Shown here piece after piece: positions 58,205 to 64,000 of a DNA stretch of 64,000 bases. This stretch comes from Microtetraspora sp. NBRC 13810. Its GTDB lineage: Bacteria > Actinomycetota > Actinomycetes > Streptosporangiales > Streptosporangiaceae. The DNA is taken from positions 62,001 through 126,000 of the forward strand of contig NZ_BSRQ01000012.1 in assembly GCF_030268685.1 (NCBI RefSeq). Reading direction: 5' to 3'. Each line of letters starts with the position of its first letter. The first letter of the stretch is position 1. A program made the position numbers and the translations under genes. The notes under the pieces were generated by a model. It was not told where the DNA came from. It saw only the letters and a program-made list of their open reading frames with translations, and ran no database searches.

Positions 58205-58532
58205 CCGGCCAGAACGGCCGCAGCTCGATCATCCCGGCCCACGCCATCGGGTGTCTGGACGCGACGTCGATGGCCTCGTCGAGGTCGGCGCAGTCGAGGA
58301 TGTCGAACCCGGCCATCTGGTCCTTGGTCTCCGCGTACGGGCCGTCGGTCAGCAGCACCTCGCGGTTGCGCACCCGGACCGTGGTCGCGTCGCCCGCCGG
58401 CCGGGTACGGCTGCCCGCCAGCCGGATCCCCCTGTCGTCCATCTCCTTGACCCAGTCCTCCACATCCGGGGCGCCGTCGTCCTGGCCGGGCGTGTAGTTC
58501 GGGTCGGTGCACACCAGCATGAGGTACTTCAT
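58191..58532 (-). CDS. YciI-like DGPF domain protein
   Basis: 113 residues from ATG 58532, with GGAGTAGCCCG upstream. The YCII-related fold has the signature LLTDGPYAETKDQMAGF (DGPF motif) and conserved Asp/His (SRHPMAWAGMIELRPF). It starts MKYLMLVCTDPNYTPGQDD. These proteins accompany ECF42 sigma factors in actinomycetes. It overlaps the sigma gene and, at the other end, the SRPBCC gene (ATGA). Confidence 0.92.
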   Translation of the reverse strand: MKYLMLVCTDPNYTPGQDDGAPDVEDWVKEMDDRGIRLAGSRTRPAGDATTVRVRNREVLLTDGPYAETKDQMAGFDILDCADLDEAIDVASRHPMAWAGMIELRPFWPDDED

Positions 58533-59029
58533 CGGGCTACTCCTGTCGTGAGATCGGCGGTGGCCATCGCGGCGATCGTGGTGGTCATGTTCCGGCAGAG
58601 GGTGACCAGGCGCCTGTCGAGCGCCCGCGGGTCGGCTTCGGCACTCGTGCGGGCGCCGCTGGCGCCGGGGCCATGGGTGAACGAGTGACCGACCCGGGTG
58701 CTCCCCGGCTCGTCGCCATCCGTGAGCTCGTAGCGCCACGCCGAGCCGACCAGGCCGGCGTGGTCCAGAACGGTCCAGGCGAAGACGCCCGGCCGTTCCG
58801 CTGCCGTGACCACGCAGGTCACCATACTTTCAAACCCGTCGGCGAACCGGTTACGGCAGGTGAACCGGGCACCCGGAGCCGCGCCGGCGCCGTCGCACCA
58901 GGCGCCGCCGGTGGCCTCCGGGCTCCACTCGCCGATCCGGTCCACCGCGGTGACCAGATCCCACATGCGCTCCCGTGGCACCGGGACGGTCAGCACGACC
59001 GCCACCTGTGCACCGGTGACCAGGTCCAT
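58529..59029 (-). CDS. SRPBCC (START-like) domain protein
   Basis: 166 residues. The helix-grip fold reads LVTGAQVAVVLTVPVPRERMWDLVTAVDRIGEWSPEATGGAW, with a central beta region (GARFTCRNRF and WRYELTDGDEPGSTRVGHSF). Such proteins bind small hydrophobic ligands; many are polyketide cyclases or stress proteins of unknown ligand. It is the first gene of the SRPBCC-DGPF-ECF42 operon, an arrangement that adds a putative ligand-binding protein to the usual ECF42 pair. Confidence 0.8.
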   Translation of the reverse strand: MDLVTGAQVAVVLTVPVPRERMWDLVTAVDRIGEWSPEATGGAWCDGAGAAPGARFTCRNRFADGFESMVTCVVTAAERPGVFAWTVLDHAGLVGSAWRYELTDGDEPGSTRVGHSFTHGPGASGARTSAEADPRALDRRLVTLCRNMTTTIAAMATADLTTGVAR

Positions 59030-59163
59030 GGGTGTTCTCCTCTCTCGTTCGTCAGGTGGATGACGAACGGGAGAGGCTCTCCACTACAGGCTCACCTCAA
59101 GATTCTTCCAAGCGGCTGCTCAGTGACCTTGGTCTGACGGCGACGCGGAGCCGGGGAGAGAGG

Positions 59164-60348
59164 TCACACGTGGGCGGGCTGGCGGCGTCTGAAGTGGAGG
59201 ACCGCGGCGGTGAGGACTCCGGCGGTCAGGCCCCAGAAGGCCGAGCCGATGCCGAACAGGGTCATGCCGGACGCGGTGGCCAGGAACGTGACCACCGCGG
59301 GCTCGCGCAGGCGGTCGTCGGCCAGGGCGGAGGTGAGGGAACCGCCGATGGTGCCGAGCAGTCCGAGACCGGCGATGCCCAGGATGAGGGCGCTGGGCAG
59401 GGCGGTGAGGAGCAGGCCCACGGTCCCGCCGAGGAGTCCCACGCACAGGATGAACACGCCGGCCCACACGGCCGCCAGGTAGCGCCGCCGGGGGTCCGGG
59501 TGGGCTTCGCGGCCGGTGCAGATGGCCGCGGTGATCGCGGCGAGGTTGAGCCCGAAGCAGCCGAACGGCGCGAGCACCACGTTCACCGCCCCGGTCCAGG
59601 TGATCAGCGGCGAGATCGGCACGTCGTACCCGTCGTTGCGCAGGACCGCCACCCCGGGCAGGTTCTGCGAGGCCATCGTCACCACGAACAGCGGCAGGCC
59701 GATGCCCACGATCACCTGCCAGGAGAACTCGGGCCAGACGAAGACCGGTTGGGCCAGCGTCAGGTTCACCGTCTCCAGGCGCAGGGTGCCCTGTATCGCG
59801 GCCACCAGGATCCCGGCCGCCAGCGCGATGATGATCGCGTACCGGGGCAGCCAGCGGCGGCACAGCAGGTACGCGGCGAACATCCCGAACGCGACCGCGA
59901 AGTTTCCCTCCATCGCGGTGAACAGGCCGGCGCCGAACTGGACGAGCACACCGGCCAGCAGCGCCGCGGCCAGCGGCACCGGGATCCGGTTCATGACGCG
60001 TTCGAACCAGCCGGTCAGCCCGCTCAACGTGATCAGCGCCGCGGACACCACGAAGGCACCGATGGCCTGGGCCATCGGCACGCCTTCGAGGCCGACGGCG
60101 AGCAGCGCCGCCCCGGGCGTCGACCAGGCGGTCACCACCGGCGTCCGGTAGCGCAGGGACAGCCCGATGCAGGTCACTCCCATGCCGACGCCGAGCGCCA
60201 GCATCCACGAGCTGAGTTGCTCCGCGGTGGCCCCCGCCGCCTGGGCCGCGGTGAAGACGATCGCCGCCGAGCTGGTCACCCCGACGAGCACCGCGATCAG
60301 GCCGGCGGTCACCGCCGAGGCGGGCGCGAACCGGTTGACGGCCGCCAT
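59164..60348 (-). CDS. benE: BenE family benzoate/H+ symporter
   Basis: 394 residues with about twelve transmembrane helices. It begins MAAVNRFAPASAVTAGLIAVLVGVTSSAAIVFTAAQAAGA, with TPGAALLAVGLEGVPMAQAIGAFVV characteristic of BenE, and ends in AVLHFRRRQPAHV. BenE takes up benzoate or related aromatic acids with protons. Its ATG overlaps the Rieske oxygenase stop (TGATG), so it is in the leftward operon. It might import an aromatic precursor or export a product of the pathway. Confidence 0.9.
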   Translation of the reverse strand: MAAVNRFAPASAVTAGLIAVLVGVTSSAAIVFTAAQAAGATAEQLSSWMLALGVGMGVTCIGLSLRYRTPVVTAWSTPGAALLAVGLEGVPMAQAIGAFVVSAALITLSGLTGWFERVMNRIPVPLAAALLAGVLVQFGAGLFTAMEGNFAVAFGMFAAYLLCRRWLPRYAIIIALAAGILVAAIQGTLRLETVNLTLAQPVFVWPEFSWQVIVGIGLPLFVVTMASQNLPGVAVLRNDGYDVPISPLITWTGAVNVVLAPFGCFGLNLAAITAAICTGREAHPDPRRRYLAAVWAGVFILCVGLLGGTVGLLLTALPSALILGIAGLGLLGTIGGSLTSALADDRLREPAVVTFLATASGMTLFGIGSAFWGLTAGVLTAAVLHFRRRQPAHV

Positions 60349-61511
60349 CAGGCCCCGGCCTGGCCTGGGCCGTCTCCGAACAGATAGCTCTCGATGGCCT
60401 CGTTGTACCGCTGCAACGCGTGCTCCTGGGTGCCGAAGCAGTGTTCCTTGTTGGCACCCGCCGAAAGGCCGATCTGAATCTCTCGGTAGATCTCCAAGTC
60501 CTCGTACTGTACCTGGTAGGTCAGCTTCCGGTTCTCCTCCCACCGCTCGGCGCCGTCCCCGGCGAGCGAGCCCTTCGGCACGATGAGGCGCAGCTTCACC
60601 AGCGTCCGGGTCGGTCCGAGCGGGTGCGCGGTCATCCACAGGAAGTGGTCGGACTGGTGCAGGACGGTCTCGTTGGGGAAAAGGGTGTGGATCACGTTGG
60701 CGACCGCGTGCAGCCGCCGGTCGGCGGGCGCGGTCCGGGTCACGAAGTTGATCGACCGTTTCGGCAGGATCGAGCGGAGATGGGGGCCGAAGCTGTCGAA
60801 GAAGAAGATCCCGTTCTCGAACAGCGGGTTGGCGCTCTTGGGGTGCAGGAACGGGAAGTGGTAGCCCTCAAGCGTCCCCTCCACGAACAGCTTCCAGTTG
60901 ATCTCCCATTCGTGGCTCTCGGCCCCGTAGATCTCGAACGACTCCAGGCCGAGGTCGGCGAAGTCGGGCCGGATGCCGCCGAGGAAGCGGTCGAGGTCGG
61001 CCCGGTGCGGCGCCTCCTCCGGCATCAGCCAGACGAACCCGTGGGCTTCGACGGAGGGCAGCGCCACCAGGTTGCGCTCGCTTCTCTCCAGCGTGGGGAA
61101 GCACTGTTCGCTGGGCACGTTCACCAGGGTGCCGTCGGTGCCGTACTTCCAGGCGTGGTAGGAGCAGGTGAAGTTCTTGCGCCTGCCCGCGGGCTCCTTC
61201 TCCAGGCGCGCCCCCCGGTGCCGGCAGACGTTGAGGAAGACGTGGGCGACGCCCTCCCGGTCCCGGCTGACCAGCAGCGGACGGCCGAAGTGGACCATCG
61301 TCACGAACGTCCCCGGCTCGGGGAGTTCGGAGCCGTGCGCGAGCATGGACGGCACCCGGTGGAAGATCCGGTCGAGTTCCATCCGGTACCAGCTCTCCGA
61401 CTGGTACCGCTCCAGGCTGATCCGGGTGTCGGTGTCGGTCAGCGCGAGATCCTTGCCCCGGACCCGGTCCAGGGCGTGGTCCAGCAGCCGCAGTTCCTCG
61501 GCACGGTCCAT
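60348..61511 (-). CDS. Rieske aromatic-ring-hydroxylating oxygenase, alpha subunit
   Basis: 387 residues from ATG 61511. The Rieske [2Fe-2S] ligands are in CRHRGARL and CSYHAWKY (C-x-H then C-x2-H). The mononuclear iron site is in VEGTLEGYHFPFLH, the E-x-x-x-x-H-x4-H pattern, with a downstream Asp/Glu. No beta subunit, ferredoxin or reductase gene is in the window, so this is a stand-alone alpha subunit fed by host redox partners. It may hydroxylate a ring or an amino-acid-derived group on a carrier-bound or free substrate. It stands between the dehydrogenase and BenE. Confidence 0.92.
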   Translation of the reverse strand: MDRAEELRLLDHALDRVRGKDLALTDTDTRISLERYQSESWYRMELDRIFHRVPSMLAHGSELPEPGTFVTMVHFGRPLLVSRDREGVAHVFLNVCRHRGARLEKEPAGRRKNFTCSYHAWKYGTDGTLVNVPSEQCFPTLERSERNLVALPSVEAHGFVWLMPEEAPHRADLDRFLGGIRPDFADLGLESFEIYGAESHEWEINWKLFVEGTLEGYHFPFLHPKSANPLFENGIFFFDSFGPHLRSILPKRSINFVTRTAPADRRLHAVANVIHTLFPNETVLHQSDHFLWMTAHPLGPTRTLVKLRLIVPKGSLAGDGAERWEENRKLTYQVQYEDLEIYREIQIGLSAGANKEHCFGTQEHALQRYNEAIESYLFGDGPGQAGA

Positions 61512-61513
61512 GG

Positions 61514-62671
61514 CTATCTCAGCTCCTCGAATCCGCTCCGGGCCACGATGTCGCGCATGACCTCGCTGGCTCCGGCGGCGACGGTGGCGGCTTGGGCGTC
61601 CTGCACGCGGCGGACGAAGGGGGACTGCGCCCGGAAGCCCTCGGCGCCGTGCAGGCGCTGGCAGTGTTCGGCGACGGTCCGGGCCAGCTCGGTCGCCTTC
61701 AGTTTGATCATCGAGCACTCGTTGATCGACAGGGGGTCGCGGGCGTAGCTCCAGGCGGCGTGGTAGGCGAGCTGGCGGGTGGCGGTCACCTCGGTGAGCA
61801 GGTCGGCCATCTGATGCCGGACCGCCTGCTTGGCGCTGAGCGTCGAGCCGAACATCTCGCGCTCCCTCAGGAACCGCCAGGTGGCCTCCAGCCGCTCCGC
61901 CGCGTCGCCGACCGCCGTGATCCCCGCGGCGAGCCGTTCCAGCTGCATGTTCTTCATGATCTGCATGAAGCCGGAGTTGCGGCGGCCGATCAGGTTCGCC
62001 TTCGGGACGCGTACGCCGGTGAACGTGACGTCGGCCATGCCCGAGGCCCGCCAGGAGACGCAGTCGTTGGGCACGACCCGGACGCCGGGGCTGTCGCCGT
62101 CCACCACGCACAGGGACAGGTCGCCCTGGCCCGTCGCCGACGCGCCCGTACGGATGGCGGTCACGAAGAAGTCGGCGAAGAGGCCGTTGACGATGAAGCG
62201 CTTCTCGCCGTCGATGACGAGGTCGTCGCCGTCGTCCCGGACCGTCGCCGCCAGCAGGGACAGGTCGGAGCCGGCCTGCGGTTCGGTGATCGCCAGTGCG
62301 GCGATCCTCTCACCGGCCACCGCCGGGCGCAGGTACCGCTCCCGGAGGTCGGCCGAGCCGCCGGTGCTCAGGTAACTCGTGGCCATGTAGGCGTGCAGGG
62401 CGACGGCGAACCGTACCCCGCCGAACCCCATGCGGCCCAGTTCCTCCAGGAAGACGACCGAGTGGAAGATGTCCTTCTCGGCTCCGCCGACGGAGCGCGG
62501 GTGGTTGAGGCCCAGCAGCCCCTCGGCCGCGAAGGCCAGCCACGCCGAGCGGGGCATCGTCCCGTCCCGCTCCCAGTCGGGGGCGTACGGGGTCACTTCC
62601 TTGCGCAGGAACGTGCGCACGGACTGCCGGAACGCTTCGTGCTCGTCGGTGAGATAGGGCGAGCCGGTCAT
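61514..62671 (-). CDS. Acyl-CoA dehydrogenase family protein
   Basis: 385 residues, an FAD flavoprotein. It has the ACAD motifs AITEPQAGSDLSLL and VNGLFADFFVTAIRTG, the middle beta domain (GMADVTFTGVRVPKANLIG), and the C-terminal helices (SMIKLKATELARTVAEHCQRLHGAEGF). The glutamate base is not obvious at the short-chain position by eye. Its start overlaps the thioesterase stop. Placed after an adenylation domain and a carrier protein, it may desaturate an aminoacyl or acyl group on the carrier, as prolyl-PCP dehydrogenases do in pyrrole formation, but the substrate is unproven. Confidence 0.87.
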   Translation of the reverse strand: MTGSPYLTDEHEAFRQSVRTFLRKEVTPYAPDWERDGTMPRSAWLAFAAEGLLGLNHPRSVGGAEKDIFHSVVFLEELGRMGFGGVRFAVALHAYMATSYLSTGGSADLRERYLRPAVAGERIAALAITEPQAGSDLSLLAATVRDDGDDLVIDGEKRFIVNGLFADFFVTAIRTGASATGQGDLSLCVVDGDSPGVRVVPNDCVSWRASGMADVTFTGVRVPKANLIGRRNSGFMQIMKNMQLERLAAGITAVGDAAERLEATWRFLREREMFGSTLSAKQAVRHQMADLLTEVTATRQLAYHAAWSYARDPLSINECSMIKLKATELARTVAEHCQRLHGAEGFRAQSPFVRRVQDAQAATVAAGASEVMRDIVARSGFEELR

Positions 62672-63438
62672 GTCGCCATCCGCAGGGTGTGCAGCCGGGC
62701 GGCGATAGTCGCGACGAAGTCCTCCTGCCGCTCCTGGAGCACGAAGTGGCCGGCCGGGAAGGAGCGGATGGCGAAGTCCGCGGACGTGTGGTCACGCCAC
62801 CCCACCATGTCCTGGTAGGGGTCGATGTCGTCGCGCTCTCCGCACAGCGCGAGGATCGGCGCGCCGACCCGGCCGGTGGACGCGACCCACGTCTCCGCGA
62901 GCCGCAGGTCGGCCCGCAGGACGCGGTCGAGCAGGGCCATCATGTGCCGGTTGGCCAGCACCTCCTCCGGGACGCCGTTCATCTCGCGGAGCCTGTCGGT
63001 CAGCGCCGGGCCGTCCATGCTGTGCATCGGCGGCCAGCGCGGCGGCACGCCGGGCGCCCGGCAGGCCGACACCACGAGGAGTTCGGGCGGGCGGTGGCCG
63101 TCCGCCTGGAGCCGGTGGGTCAGCTCGTAGGCCAGGCGCGCGCCGAGGCTGTGCCCGAAGAGCGCGTAGGGCCGCTGGACGACCTCACGGGCGAAGACAC
63201 CGGCCAGCGTCTCGACGGCCTCCGGCCACGTGCCGACGGGCGGTTCGCGGAAGCGCTGTTCGCGCCCCGGCAGGCTGACCCCGGTGACCCCGACGTCCGG
63301 CGGCAGCAGCGCCTGCCAGCTCCGGAAGAGCTGCGCGCCGCCACCGGCGTACGGGAAGCAGAGGAGCTGGAGGGCGACCGGTGCCTCGCCGGAGAACCGG
63401 ACGAGCGGTGTTCCCGGTGTCACCGCGGCCGTGTTCAC
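62668..63438 (-). CDS. Type II thioesterase
   Basis: 256 residues. This is an external editing thioesterase of NRPS/PKS systems. It has LLCFPYAGGGAQLFRSW at the start, VSLPGREQRFREPPVG, the nucleophile elbow ALFGHSLGARLAYEL, ALCGERDDIDPYQ with the Asp, and a His in SFPAGHFVLQE. It removes misloaded or stalled groups from carrier domains. Its GTG start overlaps the carrier-protein stop, and its stop overlaps the dehydrogenase start. Confidence 0.93.
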   Translation of the reverse strand: MNTAAVTPGTPLVRFSGEAPVALQLLCFPYAGGGAQLFRSWQALLPPDVGVTGVSLPGREQRFREPPVGTWPEAVETLAGVFAREVVQRPYALFGHSLGARLAYELTHRLQADGHRPPELLVVSACRAPGVPPRWPPMHSMDGPALTDRLREMNGVPEEVLANRHMMALLDRVLRADLRLAETWVASTGRVGAPILALCGERDDIDPYQDMVGWRDHTSADFAIRSFPAGHFVLQERQEDFVATIAARLHTLRMAT

Positions 63439-63686
63439 GTGGTCGCGGACGCCGTCGCCTGGTCGATGGCCTTGGCCAGGCTGGCGACTCTGGCGTCCTC
63501 GTAGAGGGTCTCCGGGAGGAGGGCGTCCACGCCGAACCGCTCCTCCACCCGCGCCAGGAACTTGATCGCGGTGAGGGAGTTGCCGCCGAAGGCGAAGAAG
63601 TCGTCCTCCGAGCCGACCTCGGTGACTCCGAACAGCTCGGTCCAGATCTCGGCGATCGCTTCCTCGGTGGGCGTGAGACTCATCAT
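63435..63686 (-). CDS. Acyl/peptidyl carrier protein
   Basis: 83 residues. The phosphopantetheine attachment Ser is in FFAFGGNSLTAIKFLARVEERFGVD. It begins MMSLTPTEEAIAEIWTELFG. The sequence is closer to peptidyl carrier domains (GGNSL) than fatty-acid ACPs. It is a free-standing protein between the adenylation domain and the type II thioesterase and would carry the activated acid or amino acid. It overlaps both neighbours (ATGA and GTGA). Confidence 0.92.
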   Translation of the reverse strand: MMSLTPTEEAIAEIWTELFGVTEVGSEDDFFAFGGNSLTAIKFLARVEERFGVDALLPETLYEDARVASLAKAIDQATASATT

Positions 63687-64000
63687 CGGCTCCTAGCTTG
63701 CGAAGGGCCGCCCTCGTGAGCGGCCAGGAGGGCGTGCCGGTCGATCTTGCCGGTCGCCGTCAGGGGGAGTGCGTCGCAGAGGTGGACGCGGGCGGGCACC
63801 ATGTAGGCGGGCAGCCGGGCGCGCAGGTGGTCGCGCACGGACGCCGCCGTGCACGCCGGGTCGTCGGTGACCACGAAGGCGAGCAGCGACCTGCCGCCGA
63901 GCGTGCTCACCGCGACGTGGCTCTGCCTGACCGCCGGGTGGCGGTTCAGGTGGTAGGAGATCTCGCCGAGCTCGATCCGGAAACCGTTGATCTTGACCTG
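63683..64000 (-). CDS. NRPS adenylation-domain protein, C-terminal part (cut by window edge)
   Basis: The frame enters from the right edge as QVKINGFRIELGEISYHLNRHPAV, adenylation core motif A8 and the hinge. It ends at the A10 lysine motif LPLTATGKIDRHALLA, followed by a short tail and a TGA that overlaps the carrier-protein start. The carrier is separate, so this is a stand-alone adenylation domain or the last domain of a larger protein. It activates an amino or aryl acid with ATP and loads it on the carrier. The specificity pocket is outside the window. Confidence 0.93.
   Translation of the reverse strand, partial: QVKINGFRIELGEISYHLNRHPAVRQSHVAVSTLGGRSLLAFVVTDDPACTAASVRDHLRARLPAYMVPARVHLCDALPLTATGKIDRHALLAAHEGGPSQARSR

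Noticed and set aside
60348-62111. 587-codon frame fused upstream of the Rieske oxygenase
   Set aside because: The extra 200 codons are a shifted reading of the acyl-CoA dehydrogenase gene. The oxygenase starts at ATG 61511.

Overview
The window is GC-rich actinomycete DNA with dense, often overlapping genes (ATGA and GTGA junctions), many GTG and TTG starts, DLW-39, a DUF397/DUF5753 pair, a DUF742 protein, an ECF42 sigma factor with its DGPF partner, and an NRPS-type biosynthetic edge. A filamentous actinomycete of the Streptosporangiaceae type (Nonomuraea/Streptosporangium-like) is my best guess. No rRNA or housekeeping marker fixes the genus.

Layout. 1-2.3 kb: DrrAB-type exporter with a frameshifted permease and a divergent TetR regulator. 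2.4-8.6 kb: HTH/DUF742 protein, sialidase, AEC transporter, isochorismatase plus GlxA regulator, acyltransferase. 8.6-9.8 kb: a scar of decayed genes (DUF5753 tail, DUF397, DUF1697 start) and 40-bp repeats. 9.8-17 kb: small membrane proteins with AraC/GlxA regulators, topoisomerase IB, acetate kinase, and a FadR-type regulator divergent from an FAH-family enzyme with a palindrome between them. 17-29.3 kb: acyltransferase, multicopper oxidase with a membrane partner, a two-component system, hydrolases, SpoOM with a 4 x 30 bp repeat across its stop codon, Ogt, DLW-39, a phosphonatase-like HAD enzyme and a nitrilase.

29.5-43.7 kb is a tRNA-anchored island. The 3' 42 bp of a tRNA-Ala(TGC) gene is repeated at 40760 and 43615, with matching flanking arms, which outlines two tandem integrated elements. 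I see no integrase. Element 1 (11.2 kb) carries a leftward hsdR-hsdS-hsdM operon followed by an AIPR-family protein with an Mrr-like nuclease motif. Divergently it carries a HEPN RNase-like gene and a small charged ORF. Together they look like a composite anti-phage locus. Element 2 (2.9 kb) carries a Tat-exported TPR/aspartic protease with two DTG motifs and a protein that reads like a bacterial profilin.

44.2-48.4 kb: one operon of secreted alpha/beta hydrolase, membrane acyltransferase, histidine kinase and response regulator, closed by a hairpin. 48.5-56.9 kb: small membrane protein, PQQ-type propeller, 888-aa solenoid protein, HAD hydrolase, a type VII secretion-like pair ending in an NlpC/P60 peptidase, and an AlkZ-like winged-helix protein. 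56.9-59 kb: SRPBCC-DGPF-ECF42 operon. 59.2-64 kb, leftward: NRPS adenylation domain (cut by the window edge), carrier protein, type II thioesterase, acyl-CoA dehydrogenase, Rieske oxygenase and BenE transporter. This looks like one end of a natural-product cluster that modifies a carrier-bound acyl group.
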